Below are positions 46,664 through 56,577 of a DNA stretch of 64,000 bases, in pieces. How positions within the stretch are numbered: the stretch's first letter is position 1; each line of letters opens with the position of its first letter. The stretch spans positions 248,001 to 312,000 of the forward strand of contig JAACJK010000111.1 in the NCBI GenBank assembly GCA_013368325.1, written 5' to 3'. Source of the DNA: Ephemerocybe angulata (lineage: Eukaryota > Basidiomycota > Agaricomycetes > Agaricales > Psathyrellaceae). Both the position numbers and the translations under genes were made by a program. The notes beneath the pieces were generated by a model, which searched no databases, had not been told where the DNA came from, and was given only the letters and a program-made list of their open reading frames with translations.

Positions 46664-48424
46664 CTAGACGATTGCAGGGATTGGTGCACCACTTTGACTT
46701 GACTTTGACACCATCGGCTGTTCTCCATGTTGAGATTCGAGGCCGGTGACCATGCCCGCCACCCAGTGCATGTGGAATTGCCGATCAGCGTGACTGTACC
46801 ATGTACGTAGCTTTCGTCGATCTATATTGATATGTGAGTGGAAAGGGATGAGCGGGATAGGAGAAGTAATGCGTTATACCAGCGTGATTGTGCCGCGCTT
46901 GTCGACATTCGCGGCTATGGAAGTTTTTCCAGTCCTCTTCTTGGCATACAGTCGAACAGTACACGACCGAACAGCAGGCATCGCATTTTTTGGAACGCTC
47001 GTCCGATGGCAGTGCTTCCCCAGCCGTACACTATGGGAGGATCAATCAGTCAAAGTTGCACGCGGTACTACTACATGACAATATACACTGACCGCAGGAT
47101 TATCGCAGAACATGACGATTTTCTCCCCGCTGTGGGGAAACTGTGTAAAGCACGTCGCCATCTCCCAACACCTCTTCCAGTGGGCGGTCAATTCGGAATG
47201 GCAGCGTTTAAGGCCGGGGACGTCCCCAGAGGGATACATCTCAAGATGACGTTGAATTACTCTCCGGTGGGTCATGGCACCGAGGGCAAGGGTGGTTATC
47301 GATAATGCCGGAAGTGGGGGCGGAATATCGGCGCGCCTTTGCACGCTGGGAAGGAGACGTGCAAAAAGAGGAACTACACCTCCTTCGACGAGGTCTACCC
47401 AAATGTCCACAACGTGCGTTCGGGCTTTCAAAGTCCTGGTAAAGAGGTTGTGCAAGGGGGGATAGACCATGTGGAGCAGTTGCTTGTGGTGTTTCTGGAT
47501 GGTGATCGAAAGGGTGTTGAGAGAAGTGCAAAGTTCCCGGAGGTAATGAACTTTAGCGAATCCCTTCATAATATCCTCGTTGTCGCAATCCATGAGGAAG
47601 GAGATCATTGAGGTGAGAGTCCGCATGTAGCTCAGAGCAGGGGTTGGCTCGACAGCCAGGGATGGAGCCTCGCTGACTCGTTGCGCCCTTCGGATGATAC
47701 TCGATGCCAGCTGCCCGACAAGCCTCTTCTCGACAATACGGTTGACGAGTGCGTGAAGTCCCGCTTCACGGCTGATGAGTGCGTACATCATGAGCGGCAA
47801 GGAGCGATTCTTGGTATCGAACAGCAGTTCTTGATTTTCGTCTTCTCGGAACCACAAACGCAGGGCAAGGTCGATACATTCCGTCGAGGATATATACGCA
47901 TCGTAGACGCGGTCTTGCATGTAAAGAATAGTGCAGAGCACTGCGGCATTGCGATTGTGAGAACCCAGCACGTCGTGCTTCCAAGCAGGGAGTACATCGG
48001 TGAACAAGAGAAGAAACCTGATCCAACAGCACATCCCGTCCACGTTCTCAATAAGATGATCGATGAGTGCTGTCTTAAGAGACGGATCCGAGTCTGACTG
48101 TTGGCAAGCAGCGTCTAGTATCGCCATGCAGTTCATAGCTCGATCTATTGGGTCCCGGAAGTTTCTCCGGTTACGCTCGACATCAGGAACGAGCTCGTCT
48201 GGGTGCAGAAACTTGAAGGCCACGTCCAAGGCTTTGACCGGACATTTTCCATCCTGGACGCTGTCTGCTAAGAGGATAATGTCGGGAATTGACCCAGTAG
48301 ACGCCCGTTCGAGTAGCTGTCAGACGTCAATCCTTTTCTATCAATGAGCACGTTATCATGATCTCGATAATCCACTCACGTCGGGCGTAACAGGACCTGT
48401 CCTATTTCTCGTTCTTCGTCGCAT
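46664..48424 (-). CDS. MYND-finger protein, copy E, truncated tail
   Basis: Minus-strand exons 48424-48380, 48316-47093, 47030-46880 and 46821-46664 join in phase to about 525 residues. The start reads MRRRTRNRTGPVTPD and matches the position of the start in copies A and C. The helical region is more diverged than in copies A-C but shares VDGMCCWIRFLLL, IVEKRLV and NTLSITIQKHH. The finger is complete (CDNPAC, KKCDACC, VVYCSTVCQEEDW, FHSREC). The last exon begins like the others (RRKLRTWYSHADRQFH) but runs out after HMHWVAGMVTGLESQHGEQP into a short unrelated end, PAIV. It has thus lost about 110 residues of the tail domain. The sequence beyond is rich in GTGCACCAC, like the nearby repeats, suggesting that repeat DNA replaced the tail. 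Function unknown. Confidence 0.8.
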
Positions 48425-48797
48425 TTCAAGTGTCGCTAGTTGGGCACAGGCTGAGTTAGGGTAGTAGGCAGTGCTCTGCTAGACGGCGATGATGGTTTGG
48501 GCGTAACATATAAACGAGGAAGTATTCGAATTTCAAGATGGGTAATGTGAGAAAAGGATTTGCTAACATTTGTTAAGAACTCCGTTAGGAACTCCGTTAA
48601 TAACAGGTTACTAATAGGGCCCTCTCGAGCGCCAAAATATGCTGTGAGGGATGGTGAAGAATTGCGCAACGTAAAGGAGCAAAGGGTAGTCTATAAATGA
48701 GAGAATTCGTCAGTCAAGCCTAGGTAATAGTGCAAGGTAAGGGGAACTGGAATCCCTTCGTATATCATTACTCAATTCGAGGCGTTTATATCCGTCC
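48425..48797. other. Gap between MYND copy E and the F-box-like gene
   Basis: It holds the upstream region of copy E and the 3' end of the next gene. A short direct repeat (AACTCCGTTA twice) lies near 48580. No gene seen. Confidence 0.4.
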
Positions 48798-50100
48798 TTA
48801 CTCCATCCCCAAATCTATGAAATGTTTCTGCTCGACATCCATCTCCAGGAACTTCTGCCTCCGATAGCACAACCGCAGGTACTTGCGCTCCGTCGACGGA
48901 GAGGCCTTCAAGACCGCTCGGCACAGCTCAGCGGTATCTTTCACCAGGAGGGCGTCCGGATCGAGTGTAGACCACTCAGCACCAATGTCGATTGTGCACA
49001 GTTTCTTGAAGGATTTCAGGAATGCGAGGACGTCCTAAAGATAGAGAGAACAATTTGAGTTCACAACATCAGCGAATAGTCCATATCCGATCCTCGCACA
49101 TACATTGTTTAGCCCAAGCGAGACCTCCAAGACTCGAAGATTCGGGGCAGCCTTTACCAAGCCTATATCGATTCAACGTAAAGAGTCAGCACCATTTCGA
49201 CCACGCAGGCTCAAGCAAGGTCTGCCTCACGTTTCGCCATATTACCATCCAATCTGAACCCGCGCACCTCCTCCACATTCTTGCAATTCTTACCCATAAC
49301 CCCCACAAACTTACTCCCATCCTCTTCCATGCACACCACCGTGCGGACCTCAGTGCAGGTCTTCAAGAGCTCGTGGCACATCCCAGGTCCTATGAACGTC
49401 CGCACGCTGGGGAGCGAGACCTCTGAAAACGCCTTCTTGATAGCGGTCGTCATCTGCGTGTGTGCGTGCAAGACTTTGATCGTATGGAGGTTCGGAAGGG
49501 ACTGGAGGCACGAGACGAAGGTGGGGAGGATCGTGGTCGTTTGGTATCGCGTGAGGGAGACATTTACAGTCCTGCACAAACAATTTTGTTAGCCTCTCAC
49601 AGTCAGACTTTCACAGTTGTACCGCGTACTTACCTGACCATCTTGGCGAGCGCGGGATTCTTCTTCAGCCCTCGGCACTTCCTCTCGAGCGTCTCTCCAA
49701 TGTGCTTGTAGAAAGCAACCTTTCCGCTCCGGGGTGTGATGCAGGCTTCCATGCGCTCGTAGAGTATGGGCAGAAAGATCTCCCTATACACCCTGCATGT
49801 CTGGGATAGGGCTCGCAGGACGTCGGAGCGTTCGAGGTACGACGCGTCCAGCGTAGGGCCGATATCAGGCTCGTTGCGCCCGCGGTTTTCACGAGCGGTG
49901 TAGATGTCGGTATACGGCCCAATAGCTTTATAGTGGGCCAGGACCTTGGTCAGGAGCTCAGCTGGGAGAACAGCCAGGGCCTTCTTGCCATTCGCCGCAG
50001 CCCCTGACGTCGCCTTGGGTGCGGCTGTTGCTGTAGTGGTTTCAATCTCTGGTTCCTCCTTTGCTGAGACTCCCTTCTTCGCTTTTTTACGTGGCGGCAT
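48798..50100 (-). CDS. F-box-like protein, paralog 1
   Basis: Minus-strand exons 50100-49634, 49571-49231, 49162-49104 and 49034-48798 join in phase. A basic and Ala/Thr-rich N-terminus (MPPRKKAKKGVSAKEE) precedes LPAELLTKVLAHYK, the start of an F-box-like helix pair, with VLRALSQTCRVYREIFLPIL completing it. The rest resembles the leucine-rich repeat tail of fungal F-box proteins (LQSLPNLHTIKVLHAH, SLPSVRTFIGPGMCHELLK, APNLRVLEV). Such proteins normally link a target to a Skp1-cullin ubiquitin ligase. No substrate can be predicted. The gene at 50638-51982 is a paralog in the same direction with matching introns, so the pair arose by tandem duplication. Confidence 0.75.
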
Positions 50101-50637
50101 GGTGCAGTTTCGCAGTTTTGTGTCCAAGTTCAGTTTTGGTGAAGAAAATGGTCGTGGTTGGGTGAAAGGAAGAAAGACGGAATAGACGCGCGACACGTCA
50201 AAGCGGGCTTGGGAAATAACCATGATGGCGGCAATCAGATTGAAGGCGTTTTTCCAAGCATTTTCAGCCAAATCTTCTAGTGGCTTGTAAACGACCGGGT
50301 GCTTTGTTCAGCCTCGTCGCATCGTCTAATGTGAGCTAATGTCACTGTGCCTACGATTTAGTGATACCGCGTTTTGACTCCGTACGTGGTGCCCCTGGGT
50401 ACTCATCCAGTGATCGAAAATGTGTTCGACGATAGGCGGGATAATTATCCGAGTGAAGTTATCAGGGCTCATTGAAAAAACTACTGTAAAATGTATGCTC
50501 TTTGACATATCCGTCATCTTTCCTTCCTCCGGGTCCACATTCCGTTCAAAGATATCCTCGACGTAGTTGATGCAGAGGAACTTTTAAAGGGGCGCACCAC
50601 TGGGGATGCTACGGACCAAGTGATATACTTATACACA
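50101..50637. other. Gap between two F-box-like genes
   Basis: It contains the promoter of the 48798-50100 gene and the 3' UTR of the next. A minus-strand open frame of 70 codons (50326-50538) has no recognisable feature. Confidence 0.4.
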
Positions 50638-51982
50638 TCATACCTCCACTTCCACGTATGTAGTTACCCACTCCCTATGCCATCCCCAATGCCGTCCTTT
50701 TTCTCCGCTCACCGGGTAGTACTCTTTTCGGGAACACGTTCGAAGTCGCTTTATCTCGCTTGGCGGGGATGCTCTGAGTAAAGCCTGCAGTTTGAGCACG
50801 GTCTTTTTCTCCTCCATTCTGGCAGCTGCGTCCCGGTCCCTCACTTTCTCGCGTGCAAAAAAGTCGATTGCCGAAAGGGCCTGCAAGAGCTTCAGCTCCG
50901 TGATTGCCTCCTGTTGATTTGCGTGAGCGAATGAGTACAGAAACAGATTTTCTTTTGGTCTTACATCGGTTATCTTCTCTCCTACTTCTAGGGTGTGCAG
51001 TTTGGGGGCCGCCTTGACCAGTTCTAAACCGTACTCCTTTTCAGTTGTCTGCATACGTCATGGATGAAGCTCGAGATACTAACGTTTCATTAGTTTGGCA
51101 TCCCCGTCCATGTTGATCCCGCGAACTACTTTCACGTCCTTACAGTTGCCGGCCATAGCCCGAATGAGTTTTGCACCATCTTCGCGGTTGCACTCGACGC
51201 TCTGGACGTTGGGACAGGACTTGAGAATATCATGCGAGTAATTCGGCCCAATGAACGTTCGTACGCCAGGAAGACACAGTCCCTCTGTCGCTTTTCGCAG
51301 GGCTGGTCCAAGGGCTGTGTGTACGTGGAGAAGGTGGATGGTGTGGAGATTTGGGAGGCTCTCGAGGCATTCGATGAAGGCGGGGAGAACCACATCTGCT
51401 TGGAAGCGAGTGATTGTAACATGCATTTCTCTATCTTATAATGAGTATCCTTCCTTGCTAGTACTTAGTAAGGAGTGCCTTGACGTACCTCACCAAGTTC
51501 GCGAGACCAGCATTGTGGGACAACAGCGAGGACTTGCGAAACAGAGCCATTCCCAAATGCTTGAACCACTGGTAGGTTCCCATATCATCCACGCCTTCTC
51601 GCGTCGAGACACAGGCGTCAAGCTCTCTCCAGAGGATAGGGAGGTAAGCCCTTCTGTACGCGACGCAGGTCTGCGATAGTGCTCGTAACGCGTCGGTCCG
51701 CGCGAGATAAGACTTGTCGAGGGTTGGACCCCTGATATATTCAGCATCCTGTCCCACTACGAGCATCGTTTCGTTCTTGATTGACTTCCAGCAAGAGAGG
51801 ACTTCGGAGACAAGTTCAGGTGGGAGCTTTCCGAGGCCTTTCGAAACGTTCGTCGGGTTTTCTGAGACCCCTAAAGTCGTCACAAGCGACTGGCTGGACA
51901 GTGACGGGAGCTCCTTGATAGCATTTTGCAATTCTTTTGACCTCCTCTTGGCCTTTGGTTTTGGGGAAAGTTGTATGATCAT
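50638..51982 (-). CDS. F-box-like protein, paralog 2
   Basis: Minus-strand exons 51982-51489, 51430-51084, 51023-50965 and 50910-50638 join in phase. The start reads MIIQLSPKPKAKRRSKEL. The F-box-like part is LPPELVSEVLSCWKSI with ALRALSQTCVAYRRAYLPIL. The repeat tail shares LESLPNLHTIHLLHVHT and LPGVRTFIGPNYSHDILKSC with paralog 1. The C-terminus ends TYVEVEV. The 54-base intron at 50911-50964 is a multiple of three with no stop, so it could be retained; it is placed where paralog 1 has an intron. Probably an adaptor of a Skp1-cullin ubiquitin ligase; target unknown. Confidence 0.72.
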
Positions 51983-52148
51983 GTTCGGAGGCGAGATGGA
52001 GTGCTGAGGTGGAGATGGTTGTGGTGTAAGGGCAAGAATGGTCACAGCCCGAATCATTTTCGGAATCGAAGTCAGAGCATTTGCCAAACATAGGCAGGAC
52101 CCCCCTATATGCGGCAAGAGGTCCGATCCAAAACCCCCTTTTTTCCGC

Positions 52149-52566
52149 CTTTTCGTACACACGGTTTTTGCCCATTTCCGTCCCCATAAATATCAGGACC
52201 TCTGGTATTTGCCCCTTTTCGTACACACTTCGGATCGTTCATCAAAAGACGAGAGCCTTCACTGCAGGGACCGTAGGCGAATGAAGTGCGTACAACATAC
52301 CTTGACGACCCAGATAATATAGGCTTAAGCAGGTGGAGCCTTCAGATATGGCTTAACAAATATAAATTCCTTGGATGGCATGGGTGGCGACTGACTTGGG
52401 CGCGGAGCAAGGGAGAGGGTAGCTTTTTCGTACACATATGGATCAGACGTGGCTCCGACTGGGCTGAATTCGACACATAAATTATCGGACGTGAAGCCAA
52501 ATTTTCCGCTTTCTGTACACATAAATATCGTAGGATCGGTCAAAATGGACACTTTTTCGTACACAT
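52149..52566. repeat. Dispersed repeats of TTTTCGTACACA
   Basis: The core TTTTCGTACACA or a near match occurs at about 52152, 52218, 52429, 52512 (variant TTTCTGTACACA) and 52554. GGATCGG-like and CATAAATATC-like words accompany it at irregular spacing. The stretch lies upstream of the F-box-like gene on the minus strand, where the core reads TGTGTACGAAAA. Confidence 0.6.
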
Positions 52567-53004
52567 TAGGATCGGACTATATAGAGGATATACCAGGGTC
52601 CTACATAGGCAAGCACGGTTCGGGCGCCTATCAAACGCGTGACATTTCAAATGCCCCTTTGCACTGCTCTAGACTCTCGTACGACTCTCTCCCTCAACTA
52701 GGTCGACAAACTCCCGAGACAATGGAATATATGATTCACTTATATACTCCCTGGGATAAGCCTCAGGTATAAGAGACATCTCTACCCAGCACACCATGAA
52801 GGAGGGTGACAAAGTGCTCTGACGACTATCAAGGTAGTCTGGACTCTGGAAGTTAATTAAGCGCCTGAGCGTGACTCCGCACTCAACTCAACATCAGTCA
52901 CCCATCAACTTGTCACATAACGGCATACCCCAGCCCAGCGCGACACATGTTGAGTTTAACGCCTTCTTCACATTGACCCTCTCCCTATCATCGCACGGGC
53001 TGAA

Positions 53005-54030
53005 ATGGATTCAGCTTGTACCACCTCCCCATTCTGCGACTTGCCGGAAGACTTAGTGCGCCTGATCATCGAAGACGTCGTCACCGATCCTGGATACTCT
53101 ACTCGATATCGATGGTCCTTCGCACTCATATCGAGGGCAGTACAAGGCTGGGTGGAATCAATCCTATACCGACAAATAGTCCTCAGAGCACCCCTCGCAC
53201 TCTACCGCCTTCACCGCACCATTAAATCCCACCCATCAAAACCAGCACACTTCTTCCCTTCCAACGTCAAGATCTTCTTCATCGGCGATCCAATGATCTT
53301 GAATATGGCTATCGCCTTCGAGATTTTGTCAGTGTGCCGAGGCGTGACTGAGCTATCATGGTGTACTCAGATGGGTGGCTACGACCAGAGCAGCCCGACC
53401 CTGGTGGGGAGGCATGCCCTCTGGAACTCGCTGGAGCTAAGAAGGCTGAGCATTGCAGAATCCCTATTCGTTGACACGCACAAGCACTTCAGCTTTGCGT
53501 CAGGCTGGGGTTCAGAGAAGACTCATAACCTGCTTTTCCGGAACATAACCCATCTTGATCTTCACCAGTGGCGCATTCGGGGCTGGTCCTGGGAGACACT
53601 TTCTCTCCTCGAAACGCTAACACATCTATGTCTCTCGTCTGCCACGGGCGAGGAGTATAAGTGTTATCTTCGCCGGAGTCTAGCAACCATAGTTCCTCAT
53701 TTCCCTTCCTCCCTGGTTGTGTGCGTTGCCTCCATCGTCTATGAGCCTTTTAACAACACGCATCGGGATGTGGTCTTATATCTCCGTCAACTCGACATCC
53801 GAATAGTTGTGGCCATCGCAGAACATTACTACAGGAGGGAACTCGAGAAAGGGCCAGAGGGGTTATGGGTGGAAAGGGAGACGGTATGGCGATGGGGCGG
53901 TGGAGAGGCAGCTAGAAAGGACAACGAGCAGCGATTCTGGAACCGAGGAGAGGGCATTGTACGGCGAAGGAAGGCGGAGCTAGAAGAAGCTGAAAGGCGG
54001 CTGGATGGTGTACCCAAGCTGACCTCCTGA
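53005..54030 (+). CDS. F-box-like protein, intronless, tandem copy 1
   Basis: One open frame of 341 codons. LPEDLVRLIIEDVV (from residue 13) and WSFALISRAVQGWVESILYR make an F-box-like domain. The middle holds weak repeat-like segments (ELRRLSIAESLF, NITHLDLHQW, LLETLTHLCLSS), and the end is charged (RRRKAELEEAERRLDG). Such proteins usually pick substrates for a ubiquitin ligase. The next gene is a clear tandem duplicate of equal length, and the two differ from the intron-containing F-box-like pair at 48.8-52.0 kb. The start is the first ATG of the frame and sits just before the domain. Confidence 0.8.
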   Translation: MDSACTTSPFCDLPEDLVRLIIEDVVTDPGYSTRYRWSFALISRAVQGWVESILYRQIVLRAPLALYRLHRTIKSHPSKPAHFFPSNVKIFFIGDPMILNMAIAFEILSVCRGVTELSWCTQMGGYDQSSPTLVGRHALWNSLELRRLSIAESLFVDTHKHFSFASGWGSEKTHNLLFRNITHLDLHQWRIRGWSWETLSLLETLTHLCLSSATGEEYKCYLRRSLATIVPHFPSSLVVCVASIVYEPFNNTHRDVVLYLRQLDIRIVVAIAEHYYRRELEKGPEGLWVERETVWRWGGGEAARKDNEQRFWNRGEGIVRRRKAELEEAERRLDGVPKLTS

Positions 54031-54249
54031 AATACATGTGAGACTCGAGAGGTATTCACAACTCCATCTGTTGCGAATCTGTGAACAAAGAAAAACCCCT
54101 GTATTATGAACAAAGGGGCAGTGGTAATGTGATTCTGTTCCTCGTCAATCGCTCATGATCACGGTCAACACGCCACAGGATAGCGCTTCTAAATCCGAAA
54201 GATGCGATTGCAACATTGCCACTATCCTTAGTTCTTCTCTTTCTCCAGC

Positions 54250-55275
54250 ATGCCACCAGTGCCTCCTATGCAGCCCCCTTTCAATCCGTATCGCCCCAAG
54301 CTGTTCCCATTCGACGACTTACCAGAAGATTTGGCGCGCTTAATCATCGAGGAGGCCGTCGCCGATCCTGATGCACCCGAATGGTCTTTTGCCTGCGTAT
54401 CGAAGGCAGTCAGAGGATGGGTGGAGCCCATCCTCTACCGCAGAGTGGTCCTCAAAACCCCCCTCGCACTGTACTCCTTTCAGCGCACCTTGAACTCCCA
54501 TCCATCCAAGCGTGCAGATTTTTTCGCCACCAGTGTCAAGAGCTTCTGGATTGGCGACCCCAAACTTTTGGACTTGACCATTGTTTTCGACATCCTATCG
54601 ACTTGTAGTGGCGTCACAGCGCTGTCGTGGTGTAACTTCGTGGAGGCCGGGGACCGGAGACTCAGTCCTTTCATCGTTGTGAGACACGCCATATGGGAGA
54701 CTTTACGTTTGAAGAGGCTCAGCATTGCAACGGCACTGTTCGCAGAGACGCACAGGCACTTCAGCTTCGCTGCGCACTGGGGACCAGGCAAGACTCGGAA
54801 TCCGGTGTTCCGGGGCATAACCCACCTCGATCTCTCTACCAGTCGTCGCCAACTCGACCCACGGTGGTCTTGCGGAACCCTCTCTTGCCTTAAAGCGTTA
54901 ACGCATCTCTGTTTCTCTTCGACAGGCCTGGACAGGGAGTACAAGAATTACATCCATCACAACCTGGAGATGGTAAGACCCCATTTTCCTCCATCCCTTA
55001 TCGTATGCGTGTTCTCCATCCCCTATGAAACCTTTAACGACACACATCGATATATCCCGAAGTACGTCTGCGAAATCGATCCTCGCGTGGTCATAGCCAT
55101 TGCCGAGCACTGCTACCGCAGGGAGCTAGAGAGAAGCTTCCAAGTTGAGGCAGGTTGGGTGGAGAAAGAGACGATATGGCGCCGGGGTGGAGAGATCGCA
55201 CAAAAGGACAAGGAGGCGTTCTGGGAGCGAGCAGTGGCCCTAGTTCACCGAAGAAAGGAAGGACTGAAGGGATGA
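54250..55275 (+). CDS. F-box-like protein, intronless, tandem copy 2
   Basis: One open frame of 341 codons, collinear with 53005-54030. The F-box-like part reads LPEDLARLIIEEAV and WSFACVSKAVRGWVEPILYR. Shared blocks follow: LALYSFQRTLNSHPSKRADF, KRLSIATALFAETHRHFSFA, and the end KETIWRRGGEIAQKDKEAFW. Both copies are unbroken, so both may work as substrate adaptors. The 219 bases between them are enough for separate promoters. Confidence 0.8.
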   Translation: MPPVPPMQPPFNPYRPKLFPFDDLPEDLARLIIEEAVADPDAPEWSFACVSKAVRGWVEPILYRRVVLKTPLALYSFQRTLNSHPSKRADFFATSVKSFWIGDPKLLDLTIVFDILSTCSGVTALSWCNFVEAGDRRLSPFIVVRHAIWETLRLKRLSIATALFAETHRHFSFAAHWGPGKTRNPVFRGITHLDLSTSRRQLDPRWSCGTLSCLKALTHLCFSSTGLDREYKNYIHHNLEMVRPHFPPSLIVCVFSIPYETFNDTHRYIPKYVCEIDPRVVIAIAEHCYRRELERSFQVEAGWVEKETIWRRGGEIAQKDKEAFWERAVALVHRRKEGLKG

Positions 55276-55402
55276 CAGGTCGGAATACGACCACCGGAAT
55301 TTGCCAGTGCACAGTAATGTTGTAACCAGTAATCTATCGGAGCGGAGCTCGTGCGTTTCTTGTAACAATACCGTCAATGTGCTCAAATATCTTGGCCTTC
55401 CG

Positions 55403-55804
55403 CTACTCAAGAACGGCTGCAGGTATAGCAGTGCGCCCACCCATAAATCGAAGTGGCATAGACTGAAGAGTAAGTCTAAGGTTGCCGCGTGCGCGACGAT
55501 CCCGTGATACCAATAGATATTTGTACACGCGTCGCCTTGATTCTTCTTGTATGCCTTCCTCTACCTCTCCCTTAAAGCCTCCCAGGTCTACTGAGAAACT
55601 TCGGAAGGTCTTGATCCAGTACCCTGCTGCGCCCATGCGACAATAGCTCTGCCGAAAGACCACAGGTAGTATAGACTTCGACAAGAGAGTATGCTGCGAC
55701 TTAGTACATTTTGTGCTCCAAATGACCTCGAAGTATCCAGCTAATTCTCCAGGGTGGAAAGGTCCACACTCTGCCAGGATTCCCTGAGGTATGATCAACT
55801 TCAT
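55403..55804 (-). CDS. Hypothetical protein, 133 residues
   Basis: A single open frame on the minus strand from ATG at 55804. It reads MKLIIPQGILAECGPFHPGE, then YCRMGAAGYWIKTFRSFSVD, and ends TAIPAAVLE. No domain is recognised. The composition is protein-like, but there is no support from splicing or a paralog. The minus-strand stretch just upstream (55995-56340) also looks coding, so this may be the last exon of a larger gene I could not join. Confidence 0.3.
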   Translation of the reverse strand: MKLIIPQGILAECGPFHPGELAGYFEVIWSTKCTKSQHTLLSKSILPVVFRQSYCRMGAAGYWIKTFRSFSVDLGGFKGEVEEGIQEESRRRVYKYLLVSRDRRARGNLRLTLQSMPLRFMGGRTAIPAAVLE

Positions 55805-55994
55805 TAAATTGTGGCCCGTTGGGCGCCTAAATGTCCCAATCTGGATCTAGATCGAGGAGCGCCTACCCTTATGCTCCAGTTGGCGCCTCGATCGGGGGCT
55901 CGGAATGAGGTAAGTACCCAGGTGATACGGGTGCGTTTCAAAAGGTCCGTTATCTGCATACAGACGCTTCGATTTACAGAGATGAAGTCAACTT

Positions 55995-56340
55995 TCATAG
56001 CCCTCGGCCCTGTTCTGGATGAGGCCCAATGTCATTTCTTTCATCTATGGGTGGCTCCAAGTCATCCTGATGAGGGAGGTCGCAAACGAATATCACTTGG
56101 TGGAACGCATACATCTGCTCCGCTCCCTTTCCGTTGTCGTCTAAGATGGATTTTTCAATGTGTTTGGTCATGTACCTGACATTTTGGTGCCTCATGATGC
56201 GTTGCCCACAGATTTCAGGTGCATGAAATAGCCCCGCCCCGGCCGTATAAAAATACTCACCAATCGCTATAACTTCGAAGGAAACAGAGACGTCGCGCGA
56301 ATTATGCCAGGACATCTGAATCTGGACCTCATTGACATGC
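55995..56340 (-). other. Possible exons of an unrecognised minus-strand gene
   Basis: The minus strand reads VQIQMSWHNSRDVSVSFEV, then a GTGAGT donor (about 56260) and a TCAG acceptor near 56175. YMTKHIEKSILDDNGKGAEQ and MYAFHQVIFVCDLPH follow. The start is not found. It may be a decayed or partial gene. Confidence 0.3.
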
Positions 56341-56577
56341 CTTTCTCATCATGATCTTCTTTGTTCACGAGAAAGGTATAAAGGGAAGCTGACCCCGCGC
56401 GACCCTACCTTACCACTGACTGTATATTGCCCCCTACCTCTATCGACCCCTCCTACCCTGTGCTCTTCATCCTCATTGTCAAGGCAGCCTCCATCGGACC
56501 CGACGGCATTATTCGGCAGGCCATCAGGCGATTTCAAACCCTTCCACAATCTTATCAGATAAACTCCTCTTTCCCTC

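Noticed and set aside
55811..56179. Plus-strand frame of 122 codons
   Set aside because: It is opposite a more protein-like minus-strand frame and has no feature of its own.
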